From CAJCIY01 sp964245825 (GTDB lineage Bacteria > Actinomycetota > Actinomycetes > Mycobacteriales > CAJCIY01), in contig CAXTNT010000003.1 in the NCBI GenBank assembly GCA_964245825.1, forward strand, positions 240,773 through 304,772: DNA of 64,000 nucleotides. The letters run 5' to 3'. The notes beneath the pieces are model-generated. The model ran no database searches and was not told where the DNA came from. It saw nothing but the letters and a program-made list of their open reading frames with translations. This document shows, in pieces, positions 36,833 to 45,921 of the stretch; positions within the stretch are counted from its first letter, which is position 1; each line of letters opens with the position of its first letter. A program made the position numbers and the translations under genes.

Positions 36833-37984
36833 TCAGCGCAGCGCCGAGACACCGAGCAGCGCCTTACCCAGGTGCAGGATCTGGATCTGGGACGTCCCTT
36901 CCGGGATGGTGGCCTCGCGCGCGTCGCGGAAGTACCGCTCCACCGGCGACTCCTCCATGAGTCCGGCGCCGCCGTGCACCTGCAACGCGAGGGTCGCGGC
37001 CCGGCCGGCCGACTCACCGCAGTAGTACTTCGCCATGGAGCACTCGTACCGGCCCTGGCCGCCGGCATCGAGCACCCGGGCGGCCTTGTAGCCCAGCAGC
37101 CGTGAGGTCTCGGTGAGCACCGCGATGTCCACCACCATCTGCTGGACGAGTTGGAAACCGCCGAGCGGTTTGCCGAACTGTGCACGCGTCGAGCAGAAGT
37201 CGATGGCTGCGTCGAGGCAGGCCTGGGCCAGGCCCACGGCACCCATCGCCATGTTGAGCCGGCCCATGTTGACCGCTCCCATGGCCAGTCCGAGGCCGCC
37301 CCCGAGCTCGCCGAGCACGTTGGCCGCCGGCACGCGGGTGTCGTCGAAGGTCAGCTCGCAACTGGTGGTGGAACGCAACGGCATGTGCGGAATGTCGTAC
37401 ACGCCGAACTTCGACTGCTCGGCCTCGACCAGGAACGCGGTAACCCCGTCGTCCGTACCGTCCTGCGCGATGGCCCGGGCCAGCAGGACGCCGAAGTCGC
37501 ACCCGAGCGCGTTGGTGATGTAGAGCTTGCTACCGCTGACCACGTACTCGTCGCCGACGCGCCGGGCGACAGTGCGCAGCGCACCGGCATCTGAGCCGGC
37601 GTCGGCTTCGGTCAGTCCGAACCAGCCGAAACGGGCCCCGGCGAGCAGAGGTGCCAGAAAGCGGCTGCGCTGTTCCTCGTTGGCCTTGGTCGCAAGGACC
37701 CGGGCCACCATGCCCTGGACGTTGAGCGTCGTACGCAGGGAACCCCAGCAGCGCCCGGCTTCCTCCATCAGCACCGCCTGCATCATGGCCGGCAGCTCGT
37801 CTCCGCCGAGCTCTGCAGGGACCACGCCGCGGACGTAGCCAAAGTCGTACAGGGGCGCCAGCAGCTCCCACGGGAACGTCCGCGCCCGCTCGTGGCCGGC
37901 CACGATCGGCGCGATCTTGCTGTCCAGGTACTGCCGCACCGTGCTCTGCAGCGCCAGCTCATCCTCGTCCAGCATGATTGACAC
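36833..37984 (-). CDS. Acyl-CoA dehydrogenase
   Basis: A 383-residue FadE homologue of the standard single-subunit type. The FAD loop is GWFGLTEADAGSDAGALRT, then TNALGCDFGVLLAR and GLGLAMGAVNMGRL. It has TRAQFGKPLGGFQLVQQM and C-terminal ATIPEGTSQIQILHLGKA, where the glutamate occupies the catalytic position of short/medium-chain enzymes. A GTG at 37984 with GGAG 5 bases upstream was preferred to ATGs at 38008 and 37975. It is divergent from the thiolase at 38062. Confidence 0.92.
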   Translation of the reverse strand: MSIMLDEDELALQSTVRQYLDSKIAPIVAGHERARTFPWELLAPLYDFGYVRGVVPAELGGDELPAMMQAVLMEEAGRCWGSLRTTLNVQGMVARVLATKANEEQRSRFLAPLLAGARFGWFGLTEADAGSDAGALRTVARRVGDEYVVSGSKLYITNALGCDFGVLLARAIAQDGTDDGVTAFLVEAEQSKFGVYDIPHMPLRSTTSCELTFDDTRVPAANVLGELGGGLGLAMGAVNMGRLNMAMGAVGLAQACLDAAIDFCSTRAQFGKPLGGFQLVQQMVVDIAVLTETSRLLGYKAARVLDAGGQGRYECSMAKYYCGESAGRAATLALQVHGGAGLMEESPVERYFRDAREATIPEGTSQIQILHLGKALLGVSALR

Positions 37985-38061
37985 GCGTACTCCAAGCTCT
38001 AGACTCATTCTGCTGTGAGAATGGCAGACTCCATAGAGAACGTCTACCAGCTGGAGGCCTC

Positions 38062-39210
38062 GTGCGGGATGCAGTGATCGTCGATGCGGTGCGCACGCCG
38101 ATCGGGCGGCGCAACGGCAGCCTCAAGGACGTACACCCCGTCGACCTGTCTTCCTACGTGCTCACGGCCCTGCTCGCCCGTCAGGGGCTCGACCCGGAGC
38201 TGATCGAGGACGTCATCTGGGGCTGTGTCACCCAGATCGCGGACCAGTCCAGCAACGTCGGCCGACAGGCTGTGCTGGCTGCCGGCTGGCCCGAGACGAT
38301 CCCGGGCACCACCGTCGACCGCGCCTGTGGCTCGAGCCAGCAGGCCATCCACTTCGCCGCGGCCGGCGTGGTGGCCGGTCACTACGACATCGTCATCGCC
38401 GGCGGCGTCGAGTCGATGAGCCGGGTCCCGCTCGGATCTGCCCGCGCGGTCGGCCAACCCTTCGGCCCCAAGGTGATCGAGCGCTACCAGCGCAACAGCT
38501 TCAGCCAGGGCGAAGGCGCCGAGACCATCGCCCGCCGCTGGAAGCTGGACCGCAGCGCCGTCGACGAGTTCGCCCTCGAATCGCACGCCAAGGCCATCAA
38601 GGCCAGCGACTCCGGTGCATTCAAGGACCAGATGGTGCCGGTCGAGACGGGCGACCTCACGTTCGACACCGATGAGGGCATGCGCCGGGAGTCCACGCTG
38701 GAGACGCTGGGCGGCCTCAAGCCGGCGTTCGACCCCGCGGGCGTCATCACCGCAGGCAACGCCTCGCAGATCTCGGACGGCTCGGCCGGGCTGCTGATCA
38801 TGACCAGCGACAAGGCCCGCGAGCTGGGCCTCACCCCGCTGGCGCGCTATCACAGTGGCGTCGTCGTCGGCGACGATCCGGTCACCATGTTGACCGCGCC
38901 GATCCCCGCCACGGCAAAGGTGCTGGCCCGCGCCGGGTTGAGCATCGACGACATCGGCGCGTTCGAGGTGAACGAGGCGTTTGCGTCCGTACCGCTGGCC
39001 TGGGAGATCGAGACCGGTGCCGACCACGCGCGGGTGAACCCGCTCGGCGGCGCTATCGCGGTCGGTCATCCGCTGGGCGGCTCGGGGGCCATCCTGATGA
39101 CCCGCCTGGTGCACCACATGCGCGACGCCAACCTGCGTTACGGGCTGCAGACGATGTGCGAGGCCGGGGGCATGGCCAATGGCACCGTCATCGAGCGCCT
39201 CGGTGACTAG
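38062..39210 (+). CDS. Thiolase (acetyl-CoA acyltransferase)
   Basis: A 382-residue thiolase. The nucleophile is in VDRACGSSQQAIHFAA, the histidine in VGHPLGGSGAILM, and the C-terminal cysteine in TMCEAGGMANG. EVNEAFASVP is shared with the thiolase at 34608. The GTG has CTGGAGGCC upstream. The next gene is an HSD10-like 3-hydroxyacyl-CoA dehydrogenase 30 bases away, giving two consecutive beta-oxidation steps in one transcript. Confidence 0.92.
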   Translation: MRDAVIVDAVRTPIGRRNGSLKDVHPVDLSSYVLTALLARQGLDPELIEDVIWGCVTQIADQSSNVGRQAVLAAGWPETIPGTTVDRACGSSQQAIHFAAAGVVAGHYDIVIAGGVESMSRVPLGSARAVGQPFGPKVIERYQRNSFSQGEGAETIARRWKLDRSAVDEFALESHAKAIKASDSGAFKDQMVPVETGDLTFDTDEGMRRESTLETLGGLKPAFDPAGVITAGNASQISDGSAGLLIMTSDKARELGLTPLARYHSGVVVGDDPVTMLTAPIPATAKVLARAGLSIDDIGAFEVNEAFASVPLAWEIETGADHARVNPLGGAIAVGHPLGGSGAILMTRLVHHMRDANLRYGLQTMCEAGGMANGTVIERLGD

Positions 39211-39240
39211 AAGCTCTATCTACATCCACGGAGGCAGCGC

Positions 39241-40008
39241 GTGCGACTCGACGGCACTTCGGTAGTCGTCACCGGTGGCTCCTCCGGACTCGGTCTCGCC
39301 ACCGCCCAGCAGCTGATCGCCGAGGGCGCCCAGGTGGTGCTGGCCGATCTGCAACCGCCGTCCGAGCAGGACGCCAGAGCCCTCGGCGCCGACGCGATCT
39401 ATGTCCCCGCCGATGTCTCCGACGAGGTGGCCATGGGCGAGGTCTTCGACACCGCCACCCGCGAGCACGGTCCGCTGCGAGGCCTGGTGCATTGCGCAGG
39501 ACGAGGCGGCGACCGTACCCGCATCATCGACCGCGACGGCAACCCGGGCTCGCTGGACACGTTCGCCGAGGTCATCCGCGTCAACCTGATCGGCACCTAC
39601 AACGTGCTGCGTCTCGGAGCGGCCCGGATGGCCAAGACCGAGCCGATCGAGGGCGAACGTGGCGCCATCGTGCTGACCGCCTCGGTGGCCGCATTCGACG
39701 GTCAGATCGGTCAGACGTCCTACACCGCCGCCAAGGCAGGGGTGCACGGCATCACGCTGGTCGCGGCCCGAGACCTGGCCAGCAAGCTCATCCGGGTCAA
39801 CACCATCGCCCCGGGCGTGTTCGACACGCCGATGCTCGGCCGATTGCGCCAGGACATCCGCGAGGGGCTGGCCGCAGCGGTTCCCCATCCGAGCCGGTTG
39901 GGCGAGCCGGTGGACTACGGCATGCTCGCCGTGCAGATGCTGCGCAACCCCTATCTGAACGGCGAGACGGTGCGGCTGGATGGCGCGATCCGGATGGCTC
40001 CGCGCTAG
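39241..40008 (+). CDS. HSD10-like 3-hydroxyacyl-CoA dehydrogenase (SDR)
   Basis: A 255-residue SDR with strong resemblance to type-2 3-hydroxyacyl-CoA dehydrogenase (HSD17B10). It has TGGSSGLG, aspartate in VVLADLQ for NAD, ASVAAFDGQIGQTSYTAAK containing the catalytic serine and tyrosine, and the end NGETVRLDGAIRMAPR. FDTPMLGRL and VPHPSRLGEP are also family features. It oxidises 3-hydroxyacyl-CoA, including 2-methyl-branched ones. GGAGGCAGCGC precedes the GTG. Together with the neighbouring thiolase and racemase it points to branched-chain acyl-CoA breakdown. Confidence 0.88.
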   Translation: MRLDGTSVVVTGGSSGLGLATAQQLIAEGAQVVLADLQPPSEQDARALGADAIYVPADVSDEVAMGEVFDTATREHGPLRGLVHCAGRGGDRTRIIDRDGNPGSLDTFAEVIRVNLIGTYNVLRLGAARMAKTEPIEGERGAIVLTASVAAFDGQIGQTSYTAAKAGVHGITLVAARDLASKLIRVNTIAPGVFDTPMLGRLRQDIREGLAAAVPHPSRLGEPVDYGMLAVQMLRNPYLNGETVRLDGAIRMAPR

Positions 40009-40054
40009 CGCTGCACCGTCGGACCGATCACTGGACGGCGGTCGACGGGGCCCG

Positions 40055-41224
40055 TCAGGCGATGACCCCGTCGGCACGAAGTGCAGCGATGTGTTCCAGC
40101 GAATACATGAGCTCGGCGGCCACCTCGTCGGTATGGCTGAATCGCGCCGAGCGCACCGCGGCCCCGAGCGGGGCTGACGCCGACAGCCGCGGCGCCGGCG
40201 CCGGCTGGGTCAACCCGTCGCGAGCGATGAACGTACCTCGGGCAGCGAGGTCTGGATGATGCGCCGCCTCGGTCATCGTCAAGACGGGCGTCACACACGC
40301 ATCGGTGCCGGCGAATGTCGCGGTCCACTCCTCACGAGTCCGGGTCGCGAACAACGCGGCCAACTGGCGGCTCTGCTCGGGCCACCGGGACCGGTCGTTC
40401 TGCGGCCAATCGGCAGCGTCGAGTTCCAAGCCGCGTAGGAGGGCGCCGTAGAACTGGGGCTCCAACGCGCCGACCGCCAGGTAACGCCCGTCGGACGTCG
40501 TATAGGTGCGGTAGTAGTGAGCCGCCCCGTCGAAGATGTTGACACCGCGCTCGTCGCTCCAGGCGCCAGTGGCCAACATGCCGTGAAACATCGCCGTCAG
40601 CGAGGCCACGCCGTCCACCATGGCGCAGTCCACCACCTGTCCCATCCCCGTCCGGGCCCGGTCGAACAGGGCCGCGAGCACTCCGAGGGCCAGGTAGGTA
40701 CCGCCGCCACCGAAGTCTGCTACCAGGTTCAGCGGCACCGTCGGCGGCTCGGCGGCCGAGCCGAGTGGATGCAGCGCGCCAGCCATCGACAGGTAGTTGA
40801 TGTCGTGCCCGGCCCGCAGCGCCAGCGGGCCACTCTGGCCCCAGCCGGTCATCCGTCCGTAAACGAGGCGCGGGTTACGCTCCTGCACGTCGTCCGGACC
40901 CAGACCCAGTCGTTCGGCCACGCCCGGACGCATACCCTCCAGGAAGACATCGGCGCCCCGGAGCAGGTCGTGCACCAGGGCCAGCCCCGCGGGCTGCTTG
41001 AGATCGACGCCGATGCCGCGGTGGCCTCGGGTGCGGGGATCGTCGCTCAGGCTCAGGCCGGTCAGGTCGCCGGCCGGGCCGACGCGATCGATGCGCACGA
41101 CGTCGGCGCCCATGTCGGCCAACAGCATCGTGGCGAACGGGATCGGCCCGAGCGCGGCCAGGAAGACGATCCGGACGCCGACCAGCGGACCGAGGCGAGG
41201 GCCGGGAACCTCAGGGGCGCTCAT
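40055..41224 (-). CDS. mcr: Alpha-methylacyl-CoA racemase (CoA-transferase family III)
   Basis: A 389-residue CaiB/BaiF-fold enzyme that interconverts 2R and 2S methyl-branched acyl-CoA. The motif AGHDINYLSMAGALHPLG contains the catalytic histidine, and NLVADFGGGGTYLALGVL contains the catalytic aspartate, both as in MCR/AMACR rather than in true CoA transferases. The N-terminus has ADMGADVVRIDRVG. The ATG overlaps the IclR stop by ATGA. The reading fits branched substrates, such as sterol or isoprenoid side chains, that need the 2S form before dehydrogenation. Confidence 0.87.
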   Translation of the reverse strand: MSAPEVPGPRLGPLVGVRIVFLAALGPIPFATMLLADMGADVVRIDRVGPAGDLTGLSLSDDPRTRGHRGIGVDLKQPAGLALVHDLLRGADVFLEGMRPGVAERLGLGPDDVQERNPRLVYGRMTGWGQSGPLALRAGHDINYLSMAGALHPLGSAAEPPTVPLNLVADFGGGGTYLALGVLAALFDRARTGMGQVVDCAMVDGVASLTAMFHGMLATGAWSDERGVNIFDGAAHYYRTYTTSDGRYLAVGALEPQFYGALLRGLELDAADWPQNDRSRWPEQSRQLAALFATRTREEWTATFAGTDACVTPVLTMTEAAHHPDLAARGTFIARDGLTQPAPAPRLSASAPLGAAVRSARFSHTDEVAAELMYSLEHIAALRADGVIA

Positions 41225-42087
41225 GCGCCGAGCCGGGCGTCGCGCCAGCGGGTGGCTGAGCTCAGCGCCGACCTGCCGGTGCCCGAGTCGAGCACGATGC
41301 CGCCCAGGGCCTGCCCGACCCGGTCGCAGAGCTGACGCAGCTGCGCGCCCCATTCCCGAGCGACATCCTCGGTGACCAGGTTGGTGAAGCCGACCGCGGC
41401 CGCGACCAGGCAGATCTCGCCGTCCGGCCCGAAGATCGGCGCTGCGACGGTGCTGACCCCGAGGGCAAACCCCTCGTGGTCCACCGCCCACCCCTGCGTC
41501 CTGACCAGCTCCAGCTCACGCTGGAAAGCCCGCACGCTGCTCACACTCTTCGGCGTGAACGCGTGGAGCCCGTCTCGCAGCACATGCTCCACCTGCGCGG
41601 GCGGGTCGAAGGCCAGAAACGCGCGGCCGAACGAGCCACCCTGGATCGGGATGGGCAGACCGGCCTGCAGCGTGATGCGCACGCGGTGCGGACGTTCCAT
41701 CTTGTCGACCATCATGATCTCGTCGCGGCTGACCCGCCGGTAGAGCGCGATCGTGGCGTTCACGACTTCCAGCAAGCCGGCCAACTCTCGCTTGGCCACG
41801 GCGATGTCGCTGGACTGATCGCCCGCGGCCAGTCCCAGTTCCATCAAGCCCGGACCAAGCCCGTACGTGCGGGCTCGGTCGTCGTAGTCGACCATGTCCA
41901 AGGCCACCAACGTGCGCAGGATGTAGAACACCGTGCTCTTGTTCAGCCCGGAACCCTCCACCAGGTCCGCAAGGGGCGATGCGCCGCGGACGACCAGCAG
42001 TCGCAGGATGGTGAAGGCCCGCTCGACCGCGGGTACGCGGTAGTTGTCGTCCGTGGGAGTCGCCGCGGTGGCAGGGTGCTTAGCCAT
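41221..42087 (-). CDS. IclR family transcriptional regulator
   Basis: A 288-residue regulator. The winged helix-turn-helix lies at about residues 18-75 (PAVERAFTILRLL, then LNKSTVFYILRTL). The effector-binding IclR domain continues to residue 265 with GGSFGRAFLAFDP and GVSTVAAPIFGPDGE. AAGGACGACGATC precedes the ATG. It is translationally coupled to the racemase, and the 163-base divergent spacer before the hydratase at 42251 holds inverted repeats that may be its operator. Effector unknown; probably a CoA ester or acid of the pathway. Confidence 0.93.
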   Translation of the reverse strand: MAKHPATAATPTDDNYRVPAVERAFTILRLLVVRGASPLADLVEGSGLNKSTVFYILRTLVALDMVDYDDRARTYGLGPGLMELGLAAGDQSSDIAVAKRELAGLLEVVNATIALYRRVSRDEIMMVDKMERPHRVRITLQAGLPIPIQGGSFGRAFLAFDPPAQVEHVLRDGLHAFTPKSVSSVRAFQRELELVRTQGWAVDHEGFALGVSTVAAPIFGPDGEICLVAAAVGFTNLVTEDVAREWGAQLRQLCDRVGQALGGIVLDSGTGRSALSSATRWRDARLGA

Positions 42088-42200
42088 TGATCGTCGTCCT
42101 TCATCCGCGACGCCAGAGCGTACGACGGGCTGAGTTCCGTACCGGGGATTCGGCGGAGCGCGCGGCGCGTACCTTGACCCAGTCGCTCGCAGTCACGTAC

Positions 42201-42228
42201 GTTCCGAACCTCGTTCTTTATAGCGAAC
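42201..42228. promoter_or_regulatory. Candidate IclR operator
   Basis: In the divergent IclR/hydratase spacer, GTTCCGAAC (42201-42209) is a perfect 9-base palindrome. GTTCTTTATAGCGAAC (42213-42228) has GTTC-N8-GAAC arms around a TATA centre. The AT-rich centre in high-GC DNA, 23 bases before the hydratase start, suits an autoregulatory IclR site; binding is inferred. Confidence 0.45.
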
Positions 42229-42250
42229 AGACGAGCAAGGGACAAGCAAC

Positions 42251-43021
42251 GTGAACCCGACGGCGGAAGTCCTCACCGAGTCACGGGGTTCGGTGTCGAT
42301 CATCACGATAAACCGGCCGCACCAGCGCAATGCGATCAACCAAGCCGTCGCTTCCCAGCTGGCCGCCGCCCTGGACGAGCTGGACGCCGACCCGCAGCTG
42401 GCGGTCGGGATCCTCACCGGTGCCGGTGGCACGTTCTCGGCCGGGTTCGACCTCAAGGCGTTTGCCCGCGGCGAACGGGCGACGGTGCCCGGTCGAGGCT
42501 TCGCCGGACTGGTCGAGGCGCCGCCGGTCAAACCGCTGATCGCGGCCGTCGAGGGTTGGGCACTGGGCGGTGGGTTCGAGATGGCGCTGACGTGCGATCT
42601 CGTCGTAGCCGCCCAAGGCGCCCGGTTCGGCCTGCCCGAGGTACGGCGTGGACTGGCTGCCCGTGGCGGCGGCGCGTTCCGGCTGCCCCAACGGCTTCCC
42701 TATGCCGTCGCGATGGAGGCGATCCTGACCGGCGAGCCGTTGGACGCCGCCCGGGCCGAACGGTTCGGGCTCGTGAACCGCGTCACCGCCGACTCCGAGG
42801 CACTGGCCGGTGCCCTGGTGCTGGCCGAGCTGATCGCGGCCAACGCTCCCCTGGCGGTGGCCGCATCGAAACGGGTGGTGCGCGAATCGGGAGACTGGCC
42901 CGCCGACGCCGCCTTCGATCGGCAGCGGGAGCATTTCGAACCCGTCTTCGCCTCGGCCGACGCCCAGGAAGGCGCCGCCGCCTTCCGCGAACGCCGCGCT
43001 CCCGTGTGGACCGGCCATTGA
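42251..43021 (+). CDS. Enoyl-CoA hydratase/isomerase family protein
   Basis: A 256-residue crotonase-fold protein. It opens SIITINRPHQRNAIN, has oxyanion loops GTFSAGFDLKAF and AAVEGWALGGGFEMALTCD, and FGLPEVRRGLAARGGGAF with a glutamate. It ends AAFRERRAPVWTG. Closest in the window is the hydratase at 26882 (shared LKAF and EV(K/R)RGL). It is divergent from IclR and so the probable regulated target. The GTG start follows GCAAGGGACAAG. Confidence 0.92.
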   Translation: MNPTAEVLTESRGSVSIITINRPHQRNAINQAVASQLAAALDELDADPQLAVGILTGAGGTFSAGFDLKAFARGERATVPGRGFAGLVEAPPVKPLIAAVEGWALGGGFEMALTCDLVVAAQGARFGLPEVRRGLAARGGGAFRLPQRLPYAVAMEAILTGEPLDAARAERFGLVNRVTADSEALAGALVLAELIAANAPLAVAASKRVVRESGDWPADAAFDRQREHFEPVFASADAQEGAAAFRERRAPVWTGH

Positions 43022-43119
43022 AGCCGGGAACCCTGTCACCGCAACGGCTTTCCCCGCGGCACGGCCCGCGATGAGCGGTGGTGAGGACGTCGATGGCCGC
43101 GCACGCGTGTGCGTCGGGC

Positions 43120-43848
43120 TCAGCGCACGCGACGTGGCAGGTGGCTGAAAGCGTCGATCGGACTGTGCAGTGAGAGACCCCCGTCGGCACGTACCAGCTG
43201 ACCGGTCGTCCAGGGGAGGTCGAGGACGCCCAGCACCGCGACCGCGACGTCGGTGGGGTCTCCGAGACCGCCGAGCGGCGTGCGCTCGGTGAGGCCCTCC
43301 ACCCAACCGGGCAGGCGTTCGGGGTCTGGAGTCATGGGCGTCCGGGTGACGCCCGGGCCGACGGCGTTGACGCGAATGCCGTGCGCGCCCCACTCGACTG
43401 CGGCCACGCGGACGAGCATGTCCGCCGCCGCTTTCGAGACGCAGTAGGCACCCATGCGGCGGTCAGCGAGCACGGCGCTGATGCTGGTCACGACCACGAT
43501 CGAGCCGCCCTGGCCGAGCATGGCCCGGGCAGCAGCGCGCAGGCAGAGCCAGACTCCGGTCACGTTGACCGCCAGGACACGGTCCCAGTCGTCGCGTGTC
43601 TCCTTCAAGAGGCTCTGCCCGTGGCCCACGCCGGCCGAGAGGACGACGTGCGTGGGGGTCCCGGCCGCCTCCATCGCCGCGTCCACGTGCTCTTCGTCGG
43701 TCACATCGACGGTGACGTCGGGCGAGCCTGCGACGTCCCAGGTCGACACGGCCGCGCCCGCAGCCCGAGCCAGTCGCGCGACTTCTGCACCGATGCCGGA
43801 AGCACCGCCGGTGACTATGAGCCGCGCCGCCGGACCGACCGTCGTCAC
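43120..43848 (-). CDS. SDR family oxidoreductase
   Basis: A 242-residue short-chain dehydrogenase with TGGASGIG, VLSAGVGHG in place of the usual NNAG, serine in TSISAVLADR, the catalytic YCVSK, and LVRADGGLSLHS at the end. The GTG start overlaps the VOC stop by GTGA, so the two are coupled. The NNAG substitution (SAG) is unusual but tolerated in some SDRs. Substrate unknown. Confidence 0.88.
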   Translation of the reverse strand: MTTVGPAARLIVTGGASGIGAEVARLARAAGAAVSTWDVAGSPDVTVDVTDEEHVDAAMEAAGTPTHVVLSAGVGHGQSLLKETRDDWDRVLAVNVTGVWLCLRAAARAMLGQGGSIVVVTSISAVLADRRMGAYCVSKAAADMLVRVAAVEWGAHGIRVNAVGPGVTRTPMTPDPERLPGWVEGLTERTPLGGLGDPTDVAVAVLGVLDLPWTTGQLVRADGGLSLHSPIDAFSHLPRRVR

Positions 43849-44300
43849 GCGGCGCCGTCCTCGACGGCGCCGATGAGCTCCACCAAGATGCCGTCGGGTG
43901 CCGTCACGACTGCCATCGGTGCGTACTTGCCGGTGCCTGCCCACTGACGTATCTGACGTACGTCGCGGGCAAGACCTAGAGCCGCCAGCCGGCCCAGCGT
44001 CTCCTCGACATCGCGCGTGAAGGACAGCAGGAAGAAGCCGTGGCGCGGAGCGGCGGGGACCGCTTCCCCTGCGGCGGCTCCCTCGAACACCACGAGCTCC
44101 ACCAGCGCGGAGTCCGGCTGCTCGGGGTCCGCCAGGAATATCGATCGAAGCTTGTCGGTGCGGCTCCCGAACAGGTCGGGCCAGCCCCCGCGGACCGTGC
44201 GGTCGACCAGCTGCTGCAGGCCGAGACCGTCGCGCCAGAACCGCATCGCGGCCTCCACATCCGATGTGCAGATCGCCGCGTGATGCAGAGCTAGGCTCAC
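43845..44300 (-). CDS. VOC superfamily protein
   Basis: A 151-residue VOC-fold protein starting LHHAAICTSDVEAAMRFW, with the first-strand histidine, and closing VTAPDGILVELIGA with the usual glutamate. Between them HGFFLLSFTRDVEETLG is the second module. It could be a lyase, epimerase or dioxygenase-like enzyme. It is first in a leftward two-gene unit with the SDR and diverges from the flavin monooxygenase across 53 bases. Confidence 0.85.
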   Translation of the reverse strand: MSLALHHAAICTSDVEAAMRFWRDGLGLQQLVDRTVRGGWPDLFGSRTDKLRSIFLADPEQPDSALVELVVFEGAAAGEAVPAAPRHGFFLLSFTRDVEETLGRLAALGLARDVRQIRQWAGTGKYAPMAVVTAPDGILVELIGAVEDGAA

Positions 44301-44353
44301 AGTTGCCTTCCTCGTGTGCTTTGGTCCTTATCGATCGCATGTTAGGAGATCGG

Positions 44354-45808
44354 ATGCGCGCGCGGGGACGATGGCCTACGGTCGCGGTGCTCGGGGCCGG
44401 CGCGGGCGGGATCGCCGTTGCTGTGCGGTTGCGCAAGGCAGGCATCCGCGACTTCGTGGTCTACGAGGCGGGCGGCGGAGTCGGCGGCACGTGGCGCCAC
44501 AACGTCTATCCGGGGGCGGCGTGCGACGTCATGAGCCACTTATACTCGTATTCCTTCGCTCCGAGCAAGGACTGGACGCGGACCTATGCAACGCAACCCG
44601 AGATCCTTCGCTATCTCGAGGGAGTCGCGGACCGATTCGGGGTGCGCCAGCACGTACGCACATCGAACCGGGTGCATCGCCTGCGGTGGACCGGCACGCA
44701 GTGGGAGATCACCACCGCGGCCGGTGACGTCGAACGGTATGACGTCGTCATCAGTGCCCTGGGCCTGTTCTCGCAGGCCGCGCATCCTGACCTCCCCGGC
44801 CTTGACGACTTCGCCGGACGCCTCGTGCACACCTCCGAGTGGGACCCGACGCTCGATGTCGGCGGGCTGCGGGTGGGCGTCGTCGGCACGGGCGCCAGCG
44901 CGGTGCAGGTCGTGCCCGAACTCGCAGCCGCCGCAGAGCATCTGACCGTCTTCCAGCGCACGCCCGCCTGGATGCTGCCGAAAGTCGACCGGGTCTACGA
45001 CGAGAAGGAACTACGTCGCTTTCGTCGCATGCCGGGTGCGGCAAAGCTCACGCGCTTCCGCATCTGGCGATTGCATCACCAGGAAACCGTCGTACGCATC
45101 GACGACCCGCGAACCGCACAGCGCCAGGCGTGGGCACAAGCGTACCTGCACCACAAGGTCGCGGACCCTGAACTGCGCGCGAAGCTGACGCCCGATTATC
45201 CGTTCGGGTGTAAGCGCGTCCTGACCGGAGGCCGTTACTACGCGGCCCTGCAGCAGCCGAACGCTGATCTGGTAACTGCGAAGATCGAGCGGCTCACGGC
45301 CGGCGGAGTGCGTACCGCCGACGGTCATGACCACGAAGTCGACGTGCTTGTGCTCGCGACCGGCTTCGAGACCACCAAGTATCTGCACGGCATTGAGGTC
45401 ATCGGCCGCGATGGCCGGCGCCTGCACGACGAGTGGGCGAAGCGTCCTGAGGCGTACCTGGGAACCGCGATCTCCGGCTACCCGAACCTCTTCCTGCTGT
45501 ACGGGCCGAACACGAATCAGGGTGGCAACTCCATCATCGGCATCCTCGAGGCGGGCGCCCGGTACGCGGTCAGTGCCATCCGCGCGCTGCGTCGCGACCC
45601 ACGCCCCCTGGACGTGCGCTCGGATGTGCAGAGGGCGTACAACGATCAGCTTCAGGCCGACCTGCGCGGCTCGGTCTGGGAGGCTTGTGATAGTTACTTT
45701 CGGACGGCCGAAGGACGCATCGTCACACAGTGGCCCCACACGTCGCTCGATTACGCGCGGCGCACCTGGAGACTTCGCCGAAGGGACTACGAACGGCTCG
45801 TGAGATGA
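44354..45808 (+). CDS. Baeyer-Villiger-type flavin monooxygenase
   Basis: A 484-residue class B flavoprotein monooxygenase. It has GAGAGGIA, GGTWRHNVYPGAACD, the Baeyer-Villiger fingerprint FAGRLVHTSEW, the second Rossmann loop GTGASAVQ and VLATGFETTKYL. The ATG at 44354 has TTAGGAGA 7 bases upstream and was chosen over 44339 and 44264. It is shorter than the enzyme at 6533, which has an N-terminal extension. Expected to turn a ketone into an ester or lactone with NADPH and oxygen. It is the last gene of the catabolic island. Confidence 0.9.
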   Translation: MRARGRWPTVAVLGAGAGGIAVAVRLRKAGIRDFVVYEAGGGVGGTWRHNVYPGAACDVMSHLYSYSFAPSKDWTRTYATQPEILRYLEGVADRFGVRQHVRTSNRVHRLRWTGTQWEITTAAGDVERYDVVISALGLFSQAAHPDLPGLDDFAGRLVHTSEWDPTLDVGGLRVGVVGTGASAVQVVPELAAAAEHLTVFQRTPAWMLPKVDRVYDEKELRRFRRMPGAAKLTRFRIWRLHHQETVVRIDDPRTAQRQAWAQAYLHHKVADPELRAKLTPDYPFGCKRVLTGGRYYAALQQPNADLVTAKIERLTAGGVRTADGHDHEVDVLVLATGFETTKYLHGIEVIGRDGRRLHDEWAKRPEAYLGTAISGYPNLFLLYGPNTNQGGNSIIGILEAGARYAVSAIRALRRDPRPLDVRSDVQRAYNDQLQADLRGSVWEACDSYFRTAEGRIVTQWPHTSLDYARRTWRLRRRDYERLVR

Positions 45809-45899
45809 CAACGTGGCGGCCCCGGCCGCGAGCACTGACGAACAAGCTATCGCGGAGTTGCCGTGCTCAACGCGATCATCACCTGGCTAAAGGCTTTGG

Positions 45900-45916
45900 G
45901 AGACACGTCTAGTCTC
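45900..45916. promoter_or_regulatory. Inverted repeat before antitoxin remnant
   Basis: GAGAC and GTCTC arms separated by 7 bases sit 5 bases before the ATG of the antitoxin remnant. Phd/YefM antitoxins repress their own promoters through such palindromes, so this may be a leftover operator. Confidence 0.35.
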
Positions 45917-45921
45917 GATAG

